A DNA stretch of 64,000 nt, from the NCBI GenBank assembly GCA_044226865.1, contig JBGAGE010000001.1, positions 1 through 64,000 on the forward strand, in the 5' to 3' direction. The notes under the pieces are model-generated. The model was not told the DNA's origin. It did no database searches and saw only the letters and a list, made by a program, of their open reading frames with translations. This document shows positions 24,844-33,134 of the stretch, in pieces. Position 1 is the stretch's first letter; every line of letters begins with the position of its first letter. Source of the DNA: TMP-86 sp044226865 (lineage in GTDB: Bacteria; Pseudomonadota; Gammaproteobacteria; Steroidobacterales; Steroidobacteraceae). A program made the position numbers and the translations under genes.

Positions 24844-26166
24844 TCAACTGTCTTCAGAAAGACTCGATTTGGAGGTCTCGCGCATGTTCCAAACCGCGAT
24901 AAACGCCATCGCGCATGCCACGGCCATGTAGATCGATACGCCGATCGTTGAGTGCATCCGTGTGGTCAGTTCAGTGGCGATGAGCGGTGCAAACCCGCCA
25001 CCAAGAATCGCGCCGCACTGATACGCAAAGGAAGCGCCGGAATACCTCACATGAGTTTTGAACAGCTCACCGAACAGTGCGGCTTGCGGTCCGTACATGA
25101 AAGAGCTCGCGCCTTGCGCCAGGGCGATGCCAAGAGCCATCAACGGCAGGGATTTCGTGTCGATGAGCGGGAACATGAGGAACGCGCCGACGATGGTGCC
25201 CAGTGCGCCACCCATGTACAGCCGCCGGCGCCCGAAGCGGTCCGATAGCGCGCCGGCGAACAGCAGGAGCGGTGCCATCAATGCGCTCGACAGCACCACC
25301 GCGCCCAGGATCAGGGGCTTCGGCAGCTGCAGGCCGTTGGGGTCGGTGGCGTAGGAAATCGTGTAGGTGATGCAGATGTAGAAGCACAGGTTCACGGCGA
25401 TGTGTGAGATGGCCGCCAGAATCACTTCGCGGGGATGTTCGCGAAGCGCCTGCAGCACCGGTGAGGAACTGCGTTGCGCTTTCCCCGCCTGGCTCTTTTC
25501 CATGAGTTCCCGGTACACCGGCGTATCCGACACGCGGCGGTGCAGATACACGCCCAGCGCCACCAGCGCCACACTGAACAGAAACGGCAGGCGCCAGCCC
25601 CAGGCCTGGAATTCCTCGGGCGTCGTCATGTTTCCCACCAGCAGAAAGGCCACATTCGCCGTCACCACGCCAATGGGTACGCCCGTTTGCGCGATGCTTC
25701 CGTAGAAACCGCGCTTGCCCGGCGGCGCGCTTTCCACCAGCAGCAACATCGCGCCGCCCCACTGGCCGCCGATGGCAAGGCCCTGCACGAAGCGCAGCAC
25801 CACCAAGGCCAAGGGTGCGGCGACGCCGATGCTGGCATAGGAGGGCAGACAGGCGATCAGGGTGGTGGCCGTGCCCATCATGATCATCGCGATGGCGAGC
25901 GCACTCTTGCGGCCGACGCGATCGCCCACGTGACCGAAGACGAGCGCGCCGATGGGCCGCGCCATGAATCCCACTGCGAAGGTGCTGAAGGAGGCGATCA
26001 GCGCGATGTTGTGCGGCAGGGTCTTGGGGAAGAACAGGGCGGGGAACACCAGCGCGGCGCCCACGCCGTACAGGAAGAAGTCGTACCACTCGATGCTCGC
26101 GCCCGCGAGGCTCAGCAAGGCCAGCCGGTTGATGGAGGGAGAGTCCGGCGTCGTCGATTGCTTCAT
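24844..26166 (-). CDS. MFS transporter, metabolite:H+ symporter (MHS) family
   Basis: 440 residues from MKQSTTP at 26166. Twelve hydrophobic segments. The MHS signature GASIEWYDFFLYG in TM1 and the loop GHVGDRVGRKSALA between TM2 and TM3 are diagnostic, as is RFVQGLAIGGQWGGA in TM4. Relatives (ShiA, KgtP, ProP-type) take up organic acids or zwitterions by proton symport; the substrate here is unknown. It is convergent with the AttH-like gene (18-nt gap). Confidence 0.88.
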   Translation of the reverse strand: MKQSTTPDSPSINRLALLSLAGASIEWYDFFLYGVGAALVFPALFFPKTLPHNIALIASFSTFAVGFMARPIGALVFGHVGDRVGRKSALAIAMIMMGTATTLIACLPSYASIGVAAPLALVVLRFVQGLAIGGQWGGAMLLLVESAPPGKRGFYGSIAQTGVPIGVVTANVAFLLVGNMTTPEEFQAWGWRLPFLFSVALVALGVYLHRRVSDTPVYRELMEKSQAGKAQRSSSPVLQALREHPREVILAAISHIAVNLCFYICITYTISYATDPNGLQLPKPLILGAVVLSSALMAPLLLFAGALSDRFGRRRLYMGGALGTIVGAFLMFPLIDTKSLPLMALGIALAQGASSFMYGPQAALFGELFKTHVRYSGASFAYQCGAILGGGFAPLIATELTTRMHSTIGVSIYMAVACAMAFIAVWNMRETSKSSLSEDS

Positions 26167-26201
26167 GCGTTTCGTTCTTCTTATGTGAGTTGTATCGAGC
26201 C

Positions 26202-26231
26202 ATGGCGCGCCCACCCCCGCGGGCGCGCCAT
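26202..26231 (-). terminator. Perfect 11-bp hairpin after the ior operon
   Basis: ATGGCGCGCCC and GGGCGCGCCAT pair perfectly around an 8-nt loop, 6 nt past the iorB-like stop codon. There is no U-run on the minus strand, so it may stabilise mRNA ends or need Rho rather than act as an intrinsic terminator. Confidence 0.5.
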
Positions 26232-26237
26232 TTCATT

Positions 26238-28376
26238 TCAAGCCTTGAACGCCTCCGCCTTCAGCGGCAGCTTGCGCACGCGTTTGCCGGTGAGCGCGAA
26301 CAGTGCGTTGGCCAGCGCCGGCGCCAGCGGCGGCGTGCCGGGCTCGCCGATGCCGCCCGGCTTTTCCGTGCTCGGCAGGATGTGAACCTCGATGAACGGC
26401 GCTTCGTCCATGCGTACCACCGGGTAATCGTCGAAATTCTTCTGCTGCACATGGCCGTCCTGCAACGTGATCTCCCCGTGCAGGGCCGCCGACAAACCGA
26501 AGATCACCGCGCTTTGGATCTGCCGGCGGATGATGCCGGGATTCACGGTGGCGCCGCAGTCCACTGCGCAGACCACGCGGTGCACGCGCGGCGTGCCGTC
26601 TTTGTTCAGTGACGCCTCGACGACTTCGGCCACGTAAGTGCCGAAGCTCTCGCACACGGCAATGCCGCGCGCGCGGCCCGCGGGCAAGGGCTTGCCCCAG
26701 CCGGCCTTGGCTGCCGCCAGCTCCAACACGGCCTTGCGCCGGTCATCGGCCTTGAGCAGTTTGCGCCGATACTCGTAAGGATCCTGCCTGGCCGCATGCG
26801 CCAATTCGTCGATGAAGCTCTCGGAGAAGAAGCCATTCTGCGAGCTGCCCACCGATCGCCAGAACCACACACCCACCCCCGGCTCATACGGCTTCCATTC
26901 CACGTGCACGTTGGGCGTGGCATATGGCCAATCGGACAGGCCTTCCACGGCAGCCGTGTCCAGTCCATCCTGCAGCGGGAAGCCGCCGGCCTTGTTCACC
27001 GAGTCGCAGGCGGTGCTGGCCTCGAAGGACACCGGATGACCGGCGCCGTCCAGCCCGGCACGCAGCTGCGCCACCGCGGCAGGCCGGTAGAACTGCCCGC
27101 GCATGTCGTCCTCGCGCGTGTATACCAGCTTGACCGGCGCGGACACGGCTTTGGATGCCTGCACGGCCGCGATCACGAAGTCTTGTCCGAAGCGCCGGCC
27201 GAAGCCGCCGCCGAGCAAGGTGGTGGTGACGCTGATGTTCTCGGGCTTCACGCCCATGATCTGCGCGATGACGGCGCGGTTGACGCCGGAGGCCTGCGTG
27301 GGCGCCCAGATGTCGATGCCGTTGGCGGTCACCGAGGCAGTGCAGTTCATGGGTTCCATGCAGGCGTGGGCGAGATAGGGCGCTTCATACACGGCATCGA
27401 CGGACTTGGCTGCGGCGGCTGCGTTCACATCCCCCTCATGGCGCGCCTTGACGCCCGGCGCCTTGAGCGCATCGCCCATCGCGGTGCGCATCTGCGCGCT
27501 CGACAGTTCGGGCTTCGCATCCACGTCCCAATTGATCTGCAGCGCATCGCGCGCGGTCTTCGCTGCCCAATACCCGGTGGCGACCACGGCCACGCCCGCA
27601 TTGATCTGCACCACATCCTTGACGCCGGCGATGGCCTTGGCGGCTGCGGCATCGAAGCTGACCACCTTGGCGCCGATCACCGGCGGGAAGGCGACGACCG
27701 CGGTGAGCAGCCCGTCCACCTTCACATCCAGCCCGAAGCGCGCCGTGCCGTTGACCTTCTGCGGTGAATCCAGGCGCAACAACGGCTTGCCGATGAGCTT
27801 GAAGTCCTTCGCGTCCTTCAGCGGCGCATCCGCCGGCACGGCGACTTTCGCCGCCGCGGCTGCGAGCGAGCCGTACGAGAGTTTCTTGCCCTGGTGATGC
27901 ACGAAGCCCTGGCTCGCCGTGCAGGTGGCGCGATCCACGCCCCAGGTCTGTGCAGCGGCGGTGATCAGCATCTCGCGCGCCGTGGCGCCGGCCTGGCGCA
28001 ACGGGTCCCACAAAGCGCGCACCGAGGTGGAGCCGCCCGTGCCCTGCATGCCGAAAACCGGATTGTTGTACGCCGGGTCCACCGGCGCCTGCTCGACGCG
28101 CACCTTGCGCCAATCGGCTTCCAGGTCCTCCGCGAGCAACTGCGACAAGGAGGTGTGCACGCCCTGTCCCATCTCCGCCATGGCGATGATCAAGGTGATT
28201 TCATCGTTGGGCGCGATTCGGATGAAGGCATTGGGCTTGAAGGTCTCCGCTGCGCCGGCGCTGCCGGCTGCGGCGCGCGCCGCGCCCGGAATATGGAAAC
28301 CGATCATCACGCCGCCCGCGGCTGCGGCGGCGGTTTGCAGGAAGGAGCGGCGCGAGGTGTTGATGACGGCGCTCAT
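26238..28376 (-). CDS. Isoquinoline 1-oxidoreductase beta-like molybdopterin subunit (xanthine dehydrogenase family)
   Basis: 712 residues. Tat signal TSRRSFLQTAAAAAGG, then the aldehyde-oxidase/xanthine-dehydrogenase molybdopterin fold: ITLIIAMAEMGQGVHTSLSQ near 55-75, MQGTGGSTSVRALWDP, TTLLGGGFGRRFGQDF, and the C-terminal GGIGEPGTPPLAPALANA with the catalytic glutamate. It forms a complex with the 2Fe-2S subunit encoded 2 nt upstream. IorAB-type enzymes hydroxylate N-heteroaromatics or oxidise aldehydes and pass electrons to cytochromes; the actual substrate is unknown. Periplasmic by its Tat signal. Confidence 0.88.
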   Translation of the reverse strand: MSAVINTSRRSFLQTAAAAAGGVMIGFHIPGAARAAAGSAGAAETFKPNAFIRIAPNDEITLIIAMAEMGQGVHTSLSQLLAEDLEADWRKVRVEQAPVDPAYNNPVFGMQGTGGSTSVRALWDPLRQAGATAREMLITAAAQTWGVDRATCTASQGFVHHQGKKLSYGSLAAAAAKVAVPADAPLKDAKDFKLIGKPLLRLDSPQKVNGTARFGLDVKVDGLLTAVVAFPPVIGAKVVSFDAAAAKAIAGVKDVVQINAGVAVVATGYWAAKTARDALQINWDVDAKPELSSAQMRTAMGDALKAPGVKARHEGDVNAAAAAKSVDAVYEAPYLAHACMEPMNCTASVTANGIDIWAPTQASGVNRAVIAQIMGVKPENISVTTTLLGGGFGRRFGQDFVIAAVQASKAVSAPVKLVYTREDDMRGQFYRPAAVAQLRAGLDGAGHPVSFEASTACDSVNKAGGFPLQDGLDTAAVEGLSDWPYATPNVHVEWKPYEPGVGVWFWRSVGSSQNGFFSESFIDELAHAARQDPYEYRRKLLKADDRRKAVLELAAAKAGWGKPLPAGRARGIAVCESFGTYVAEVVEASLNKDGTPRVHRVVCAVDCGATVNPGIIRRQIQSAVIFGLSAALHGEITLQDGHVQQKNFDDYPVVRMDEAPFIEVHILPSTEKPGGIGEPGTPPLAPALANALFALTGKRVRKLPLKAEAFKA

Positions 28377-28378
28377 GC

Positions 28379-28849
28379 TCAGGCTCCCTTCTTCATGAGG
28401 CCCGCGGCCGTATGGATGGCGGCGCGGATGTCATTGTAGGTGCCGCAGCGGCAGATGTTGCCCGACATGGCCGTGTCGATGTCGGCATCGCTCGGCGATT
28501 TGTTCTGCGCCAGCAGGGCGGCGGCGCTCATGATCTGCCCCGATTGGCAATAGCCGCATTGCGGCACGTCGTGCTGCAGCCAGGCGCGTTGCACGGGGTG
28601 ATCGGAATGGGCCGAGAGCCCCTCGATAGTGGTGATCTTGCGATTCGCGACGGCGCTGACCGGCAGCACGCAGGACCGCGTGGCTGCACCGTCGATGTGC
28701 ACAGTGCAGGCGCCGCACAGGGCTTGGCCGCAGCCGAACTTGGTCCCGGTGAGGCCCAGCGAGTCCCTCAGCACCCACAGCAGGGGGGTATCGGGCGGCA
28801 CGTCCACTGACAGGGGCTTGCCGTTGATGTTCAGGTTGATCATCGACAT
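28379..28849 (-). CDS. Isoquinoline 1-oxidoreductase alpha-like (2Fe-2S) subunit
   Basis: 156 residues from an ATG preceded by GGAGATATG context. The ferredoxin-type cluster cysteines are C40, C45, C48 and C60; the helical-domain cluster cysteines are C98, C101, C133 and C135 (CGYCQSGQ ... CRCG). This is the small subunit of a two-component molybdenum hydroxylase, lacking the FAD subunit of xanthine dehydrogenases. It shuttles electrons from the molybdenum site to an acceptor, probably a cytochrome. First gene of the operon. Confidence 0.9.
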   Translation of the reverse strand: MSMINLNINGKPLSVDVPPDTPLLWVLRDSLGLTGTKFGCGQALCGACTVHIDGAATRSCVLPVSAVANRKITTIEGLSAHSDHPVQRAWLQHDVPQCGYCQSGQIMSAAALLAQNKSPSDADIDTAMSGNICRCGTYNDIRAAIHTAAGLMKKGA

Positions 28850-28930
28850 ATCTCCACACTCGTCCGGTTGATGGCGTCCGTGGCGCGCGATGGGTCGCGA
28901 ATGGGCCTGCGCGGCGGACGAAGGCAATCT

Positions 28931-28968
28931 ATCATGGCGGCTTGACCGCGGTACGCCATCATGATGGC
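28931..28968. promoter_or_regulatory. Palindromic operator between ior operon and MFS gene
   Basis: Contains a perfect 14-bp palindrome GCCATCATGATGGC (28955-28968). An upstream ATGGCG (28934-28939) pairs with CGCCAT (28954-28959). It is intergenic if the MFS gene starts at the TTG at 29005, and could regulate both divergent units. Confidence 0.4.
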
Positions 28969-29004
28969 CAGCCGCGGCCGTTGCAATCCGACAGGCCTTT
29001 TCCA

Positions 29005-30243
29005 TTGAGTTCTGAATCCGTCCAGCGGCCGGTCCTCGGTCGCCCCGAACCTTCCTTTGCCGAATTCGTGGCCATGATGGCCGCGACCATGGCCCTCCAG
29101 GCCCTGGCGATCGATGCCATGCTGCCCGCGCTGCCGCAGATTGGCAGGACGTTTGCCGTGACCAACGCCAACCAGCTGCAATGGGTGGTGATGGTCTTCA
29201 TGCTGGGAACCGGCGCCGGGCAATTGGTGTTCGGGCCCTTGTCGGACCGATTCGGGCGCCGGCGGGTGCTGATGTCCAGCCTGTTGATGTATACCGTGGC
29301 CTCGATCGGCGCCACCTTCGCGCATAGCCTGCCGGCGCTGCTGGCGACACGGGCGATTCAGGGGTTCGTCGTGGCGGCTGCGAGCGTGGTCGCGCGCTCC
29401 ATCGTGCGCGACCGCTTCGCCGGCTCGACCATGGCGCGGGTGATGTCGACCATCTTCATCGTGTTCCTGCTGGTGCCGATGCTGGCGCCCGCCATCGGGC
29501 AGCTCCTGCTCACGGTGGTGAACTGGCGCGGGATCTTCGGCTTCCTGGCGCTGTGCGGGCTGGGCGTGTCGGGCTGGTTGCTGCTGCGCCTGCCGGAGAC
29601 ACTGGCGCCGGAACATCGGCGGCCATTGAGCTCATCGCACCTGGCGCAGGCCGCGTGGTTCGTCGTCACCGAACCTTCCTCGATTCTCTACACGCTGGCG
29701 ATGACGGTGTTGTTTGGCTCGCTGCTGGCGTATGTGAGCACGGTGCCGCAGATCTTCGAGGGCGCGTTTCATCAGCCGCACCTGATGGCCATCACTTTCG
29801 CCGCGGTGGCCGGCGCGATGGGCGTGGCCTCGTATTTCAACACGCGCATCGTCGAGCGCATCGGCATGCATCGGGTGTCGCACCTCGCGCTGCTGGCCTT
29901 CGTCGCGGTGACCGGCATGCATGCGCTGACGGCGTGGTTCACGGATGAGGGCGTGGTCACCTTCGCCTTGTTCCAGGCGGCCACCATGGCCTGCATGGGA
30001 CTGTCGGTGTCGAATTTCGGCGCCATCGCCATGCAACCCATGGCAAAGATCGCGGGCAGCGCCGCCTCGGTTCAGGGCGTCATTTCCACCATGGGAGCTG
30101 CCGGAGTGGGTTCCCTGATCGGGCACCAATGGTCGGGCTCGGTGTTCTTCCTGCCGGCAGGTGCGTTCTGTTGCGGCTTGATGGCCTTTGCTTTCATCGC
30201 TGCCGCGGAGCGCTCGCGCATGTTCCAGCGGCGCGCGGCTTGA
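29005..30243 (+). CDS. MFS transporter, DHA1/Bcr-CflA type
   Basis: 412 residues if started at TTG 29005; a TTG at 28942 in the same frame would add 21 non-hydrophobic residues and cover the palindrome. Twelve hydrophobic segments with AIDAMLPALPQIGRTF in TM1, LVFGPLSDRFGRRRVL between TM2 and TM3, and RAIQGFVVAAASVVARSIVRD in TM4-5, the Bcr/CflA drug-efflux pattern. Function: proton-driven efflux of small molecules, perhaps aromatic products of the neighbouring oxidase. Confidence 0.82.
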   Translation: MSSESVQRPVLGRPEPSFAEFVAMMAATMALQALAIDAMLPALPQIGRTFAVTNANQLQWVVMVFMLGTGAGQLVFGPLSDRFGRRRVLMSSLLMYTVASIGATFAHSLPALLATRAIQGFVVAAASVVARSIVRDRFAGSTMARVMSTIFIVFLLVPMLAPAIGQLLLTVVNWRGIFGFLALCGLGVSGWLLLRLPETLAPEHRRPLSSSHLAQAAWFVVTEPSSILYTLAMTVLFGSLLAYVSTVPQIFEGAFHQPHLMAITFAAVAGAMGVASYFNTRIVERIGMHRVSHLALLAFVAVTGMHALTAWFTDEGVVTFALFQAATMACMGLSVSNFGAIAMQPMAKIAGSAASVQGVISTMGAAGVGSLIGHQWSGSVFFLPAGAFCCGLMAFAFIAAAERSRMFQRRAA

Positions 30244-30246
30244 TGC

Positions 30247-30888
30247 TCACGCGGCGGCTCGCCGCTTGAAATAACGGACCCCCAGCAATAGCAAGGCGCA
30301 TACGGCTGAGCTCACCGCCGTGAAGACGATCAGCCACACCGGCGCTGCGAGCAACAGCGGCCCAGCGCTGTCGTGATTGTCATAGGAATCGAACGCCTGC
30401 CGGAAGGAGACCGACGCAGCCTTCCAACCCACCACGGCGCCAGCAGTTGCGCATACGCACCACGTCAACGCGCCGCTGCGCGGCGCGACGTCTTCCCGTT
30501 TTGGGCGCCTGTTCATGCGCCACAAGGTCCACAGCAGCACGATGCCGGCCACGCCACACATCAACGCGGTAGTCAGCCAGCGCTCTACACCTGCCGGGGA
30601 GGAGAGATGAACGGCCCGGGTTTGGATCTGAGCGGAAGGCGGCGCATAGGCTGGGGTGGCCGGAGTGGAGGCCCTGACAACGCCGCAATCCTCGGCACCT
30701 TGTGGCTTCAGCGTCTGGGAACCCGACGGGCACGGGCCTGGCTGCGTGGTCCGCACACCCGATGGAAACCGGCACACCGCAAGGTTCCGCTGCACGCATT
30801 CCTGCTGTGCAGTGGGCACGTCCGCGACACCCAAGCCGGTCCACAGGGAGAGCGCTGCAATACCCAGCGTGCGCAAGATTTTCGTCAT
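30247..30888 (-). CDS. Hypothetical exported membrane protein
   Basis: 213 residues from MTKILRT at 30888. Signal peptide to about residue 22; a cysteine-containing periplasmic domain (ECVQRNLAVCRFPSG, GPCPSGSQ, AEDCGVV); then three hydrophobic segments near 95-115, 130-150 and 170-195. No family recognised. The start overlaps the stop of a small upstream frame by 4 nt (ATGA). Confidence 0.5.
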   Translation of the reverse strand: MTKILRTLGIAALSLWTGLGVADVPTAQQECVQRNLAVCRFPSGVRTTQPGPCPSGSQTLKPQGAEDCGVVRASTPATPAYAPPSAQIQTRAVHLSSPAGVERWLTTALMCGVAGIVLLWTLWRMNRRPKREDVAPRSGALTWCVCATAGAVVGWKAASVSFRQAFDSYDNHDSAGPLLLAAPVWLIVFTAVSSAVCALLLLGVRYFKRRAAA

Positions 30889-31127
30889 TGCGCGAGGGCC
30901 ATGGAGGAGGCGCACCGGCCCGACAGGGACGCAGTGTCGTGGGGCGTCAACGCACCGCTCGTCTGGTCCAATACATATTCGTTCACGATACTACAGGTGT
31001 CGGTGACGATGACAACATAGGGCTCGATCGTATCCACGGCGGGTAGAGCGGTTTCCATCACGCCAACATCCGCAAGCGGTTCGCTGATGGTGGTCCTGGA
31101 TTGCACCCGCTCCCGTTTTGGGATCAC
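30885..31127 (-). CDS. Possible small protein coupled to the downstream membrane protein
   Basis: An 80-residue frame starting with GTG and ending in ATGA overlap with the next gene's start, which is the main reason for listing it. It has VVIVTDTCSIVNEYVLDQTSG in the centre but no recognisable domain or signal peptide, and the ribosome binding site spacing is poor. It may be non-coding. Confidence 0.25.
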   Translation of the reverse strand: MIPKRERVQSRTTISEPLADVGVMETALPAVDTIEPYVVIVTDTCSIVNEYVLDQTSGALTPHDTASLSGRCASSMALAQ

Positions 31128-31169
31128 ACTCCCATCGGTCAGTGCTATTCAACGCGACAGGAGGTTCAC

Positions 31170-31505
31170 ATGGGATTACTGGATGGAGTCTTGGGTGGTG
31201 TGGTCGGTGCGGCGATGGTCAATGTCGTCAATGGCTTGATCGAAAAGCACGGCGGGGTGCAGGGCATCGTCAAGGAATTCGAGACCAAGGGGTTGGGGGA
31301 GACGGTCAAGTCCTGGGTGAGTACCGGACCCAATCAGCCCATCTCACCGGATCAGGTGCATTCGGTCCTGGGTTCCGACCTGTTGAATCAACTCGCGGCG
31401 AAATCAGGATTGTCGATCGATGAGTTGAAGCAGAAGCTCGCGCATGTGTTGCCCACCGCGATCGACAAGCTCACACCGGGTGGGGTGATTCCGAAAAGCG
31501 CCTGA
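31170..31505 (+). CDS. YidB-like (DUF937) protein
   Basis: 111 residues with a strong AGGAGG ribosome binding site. Starts MGLLDGVLGGVVGAAMV; the middle holds PISPDQVHSVLGSDLLNQLAAKSGLSIDELKQKLAHVLPTAIDKLTPGG split over two helices, which matches the YidB/DUF937 family of small soluble proteins of unknown function. Monocistronic, followed immediately by a GC-rich hairpin. Confidence 0.82.
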   Translation: MGLLDGVLGGVVGAAMVNVVNGLIEKHGGVQGIVKEFETKGLGETVKSWVSTGPNQPISPDQVHSVLGSDLLNQLAAKSGLSIDELKQKLAHVLPTAIDKLTPGGVIPKSA

Positions 31506-31523
31506 GCGCGCGACGACGCGCGC
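31506..31523 (+). terminator. GC hairpin directly after the yidB-like gene
   Basis: GCGCGCG-[ACGA]-CGCGCGC begins at the first base after the stop codon. It lacks a following T-run and so is more likely a 3'-end stabiliser or weak terminator. Confidence 0.35.
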
Positions 31524-31584
31524 ATCACGCCTTGCTGAGGTACGATGTCCTCGCCCTTTGAGAGAACCGACTTTCTCGGGCATT

Positions 31585-31641
31585 GCGATTCCCGCCGTCC
31601 GGCTCTGCTGGACTCATGCTGGCGGCGGGAATTGCGGTTTT
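31585..31641 (+). terminator. Long inverted repeat with T-run in convergent intergenic region
   Basis: GCGATTCCCGCCG (31585-31597) pairs with CGGCGGGAATTGC (31623-31635) with one G.T pair. An inner GTCC/GGAC stem extends it. GG then TTTT follow at 31636-31641. It lies in the gene-free 31524-31684 stretch between two convergent genes and probably terminates transcription from the left; a small RNA is an alternative. Confidence 0.45.
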
Positions 31642-31684
31642 GCCGAACGCGCGCCGGGCGATGCGCGTCATCTGGTGTCTCTCT

Positions 31685-32059
31685 TCAGAACATGGGGTGG
31701 GGGTTCTTGGACTCGGCCGGCACCGGCTGCAGCACGTCCCAGTGTTCGACGATGTGCCCGCCTTCCAGCCGGAACATGTCCACCACCGAGGTGCCGCGCG
31801 GCGTGTCCGGTGAAATCGCGTGCAGGTGAATGGCGGCGTGGTCGCCGTCGACCAGGATGCGCCGGATCTTGAACTGAATGTCGGTGCGGCTGAACAACGG
31901 CGTCAGCGCCGCGATGGCGGCTTCCCGCCCGTCGGCGATGTTCGGATTGTGCTGCGTGTAGTGCTCCGCGACGAAGCCTTCGAAGGCATCCCGCACCTTG
32001 CGCTGGTTGTAGAACAGGTCTGCGAACGTGGTGACGATCTGGCGATTGCGGCTGCTCAT
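31685..32059 (-). CDS. SnoaL-like (NTF2-fold) protein
   Basis: 124 residues. The pattern ADLFYNQRKVRDAFEGFVAEHYTQHNPNIADGREA and IVEHWDVLQPVP is typical of bacterial SnoaL-like proteins. The conserved H-N (QHNP) and the final HWDV strand fit the catalytic pocket of the SnoaL-like aldol/cyclase group, but no reaction can be assigned. It overlaps the upstream TIM-barrel gene by 4 nt, forming a two-gene leftward operon. Confidence 0.8.
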   Translation of the reverse strand: MSSRNRQIVTTFADLFYNQRKVRDAFEGFVAEHYTQHNPNIADGREAAIAALTPLFSRTDIQFKIRRILVDGDHAAIHLHAISPDTPRGTSVVDMFRLEGGHIVEHWDVLQPVPAESKNPHPMF

Positions 32060-32901
32060 GCGGGTGTCCTGGCGTTGCGGGTGATCAAATCATGCGCGCG
32101 GAGAAACTCGAGGCTCGCGTCGATGGCCGGTACGGTGTCCGCGGGTTCGGTGACTTCCATTTCGAGAAAATACCATTCGATGCTGCTAGCGGCGGCGGCG
32201 TCCAGCAGCTCAGGCCAGTCGATGTAGCGTTGCCCCAACGGCTCGGAGGCGAGATAGAAGACCGGTTCCGGGGGTTGCAACCCATCACGCAGATGCAGCG
32301 AATAGAAAGCCTCGGGACGCTGGCGGACGTACCGGGCCGGATCGGTGCCGTAGACGATGGCGCCGGAGGGGTCGAATTCGATTCTGCAGAAGGCGGGGTC
32401 GATCATCTGCAGCAGGCGATCGGCCAGGCGCACGCCTTCGACGGATGCCCACAGGCCCGGTTGGGTATGGATGGCGAAATTCAAGCCGCCGGCCTTCACG
32501 CGTTGCCCGAGTTCATTCAATTGCGCGAAGGCCGCGCTCCATTGCGCGAGGCTCCCGCTGCCGGGCGTGGGCAGGGAGGTCAACACCAGGTGATCCGCGC
32601 CCACGCCGCGTACCCAGTCGATGCTGGCATCGAGTGTCGATGCTTGCGCTTCCGGGGGGGAGATCATGACGCTCGGGCAGGTGAGGCCCGCGGCGCGGAT
32701 CGCCGCGCCGATGTCGGCGGGGGAGCGGTCGGTGGCGGCACCGAAGTCTCCCCAACGATTGCCTCGGCAGCCGGGGAAGCGTACCAGTTCGATCGACGCG
32801 AGGCCGCGGCCGGCCATGCGCGCGAGCGCCGGCTCCAAGCCCTGCTGAATCTCGAAGCGCAGGCAATGGGCCTGCACGCCGAGGCGGGAGGCAGCGATCA
32901 T
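32056..32901 (-). CDS. Sugar phosphate isomerase/epimerase-like TIM-barrel protein
   Basis: 281 residues of the xylose-isomerase-like TIM barrel superfamily: GLASIELVRFPG (strand 2), LNFAIHTQPG, CRIEFDPSGAI, FYSLHLRDG and FLEMEV near the end provide the expected E/D/H/E metal-binding positions, though the last is less conserved. Substrate unknown; relatives act on keto-sugars, inosose or hydroxypyruvate. Transcribed divergently from the TetR gene, with a degenerate regulon operator 49 nt upstream, so it may be part of the same regulon. Confidence 0.7.
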   Translation of the reverse strand: MIAASRLGVQAHCLRFEIQQGLEPALARMAGRGLASIELVRFPGCRGNRWGDFGAATDRSPADIGAAIRAAGLTCPSVMISPPEAQASTLDASIDWVRGVGADHLVLTSLPTPGSGSLAQWSAAFAQLNELGQRVKAGGLNFAIHTQPGLWASVEGVRLADRLLQMIDPAFCRIEFDPSGAIVYGTDPARYVRQRPEAFYSLHLRDGLQPPEPVFYLASEPLGQRYIDWPELLDAAAASSIEWYFLEMEVTEPADTVPAIDASLEFLRAHDLITRNARTPA

Positions 32902-32949
32902 GGATTCAACCCGATGAGTGTCGAGTGCGCGCGTCCGTTCATGGAAATC

Positions 32950-32963
32950 AAAACGATAATTCT
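32950..32963. promoter_or_regulatory. Degenerate copy of the regulon operator
   Basis: AAAAC-GATA-ATTCT matches the AGAAT-N4-ATTCT operator well in the right arm only. It lies between the TIM-barrel gene and the TetR gene. A separate left half-site (TAGAAT) occurs at 33086. Weak, but the location fits autoregulation. Confidence 0.25.
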
Positions 32964-33134
32964 AATAAAATCAAGCTACGCCTGCGGATGGGGCGGCGTC
33001 AAGGCGCCAACAGCACGCATTTGCGCTGCCGGAGCGGCTTTTCCGTATTGATAAAATCAGTGATGCAGGCGCAAATGGCTGCCTCTAGAATGCCAAGCAG
33101 ATTTTCACTCTTGCCTAGCACCGCCGACCCGGAC

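Noticed and set aside
31545..31872. Small plus-strand frames between the yidB-like and SnoaL-like genes
   Set aside because: They run through the inverted repeat and the SnoaL-like gene's opposite strand and lack ribosome binding sites.
33086..33091. TAGAAT half-site in front of the TetR gene as a full operator
   Set aside because: The right arm reads AGCAG instead of ATTCT, so it is only a half-site.
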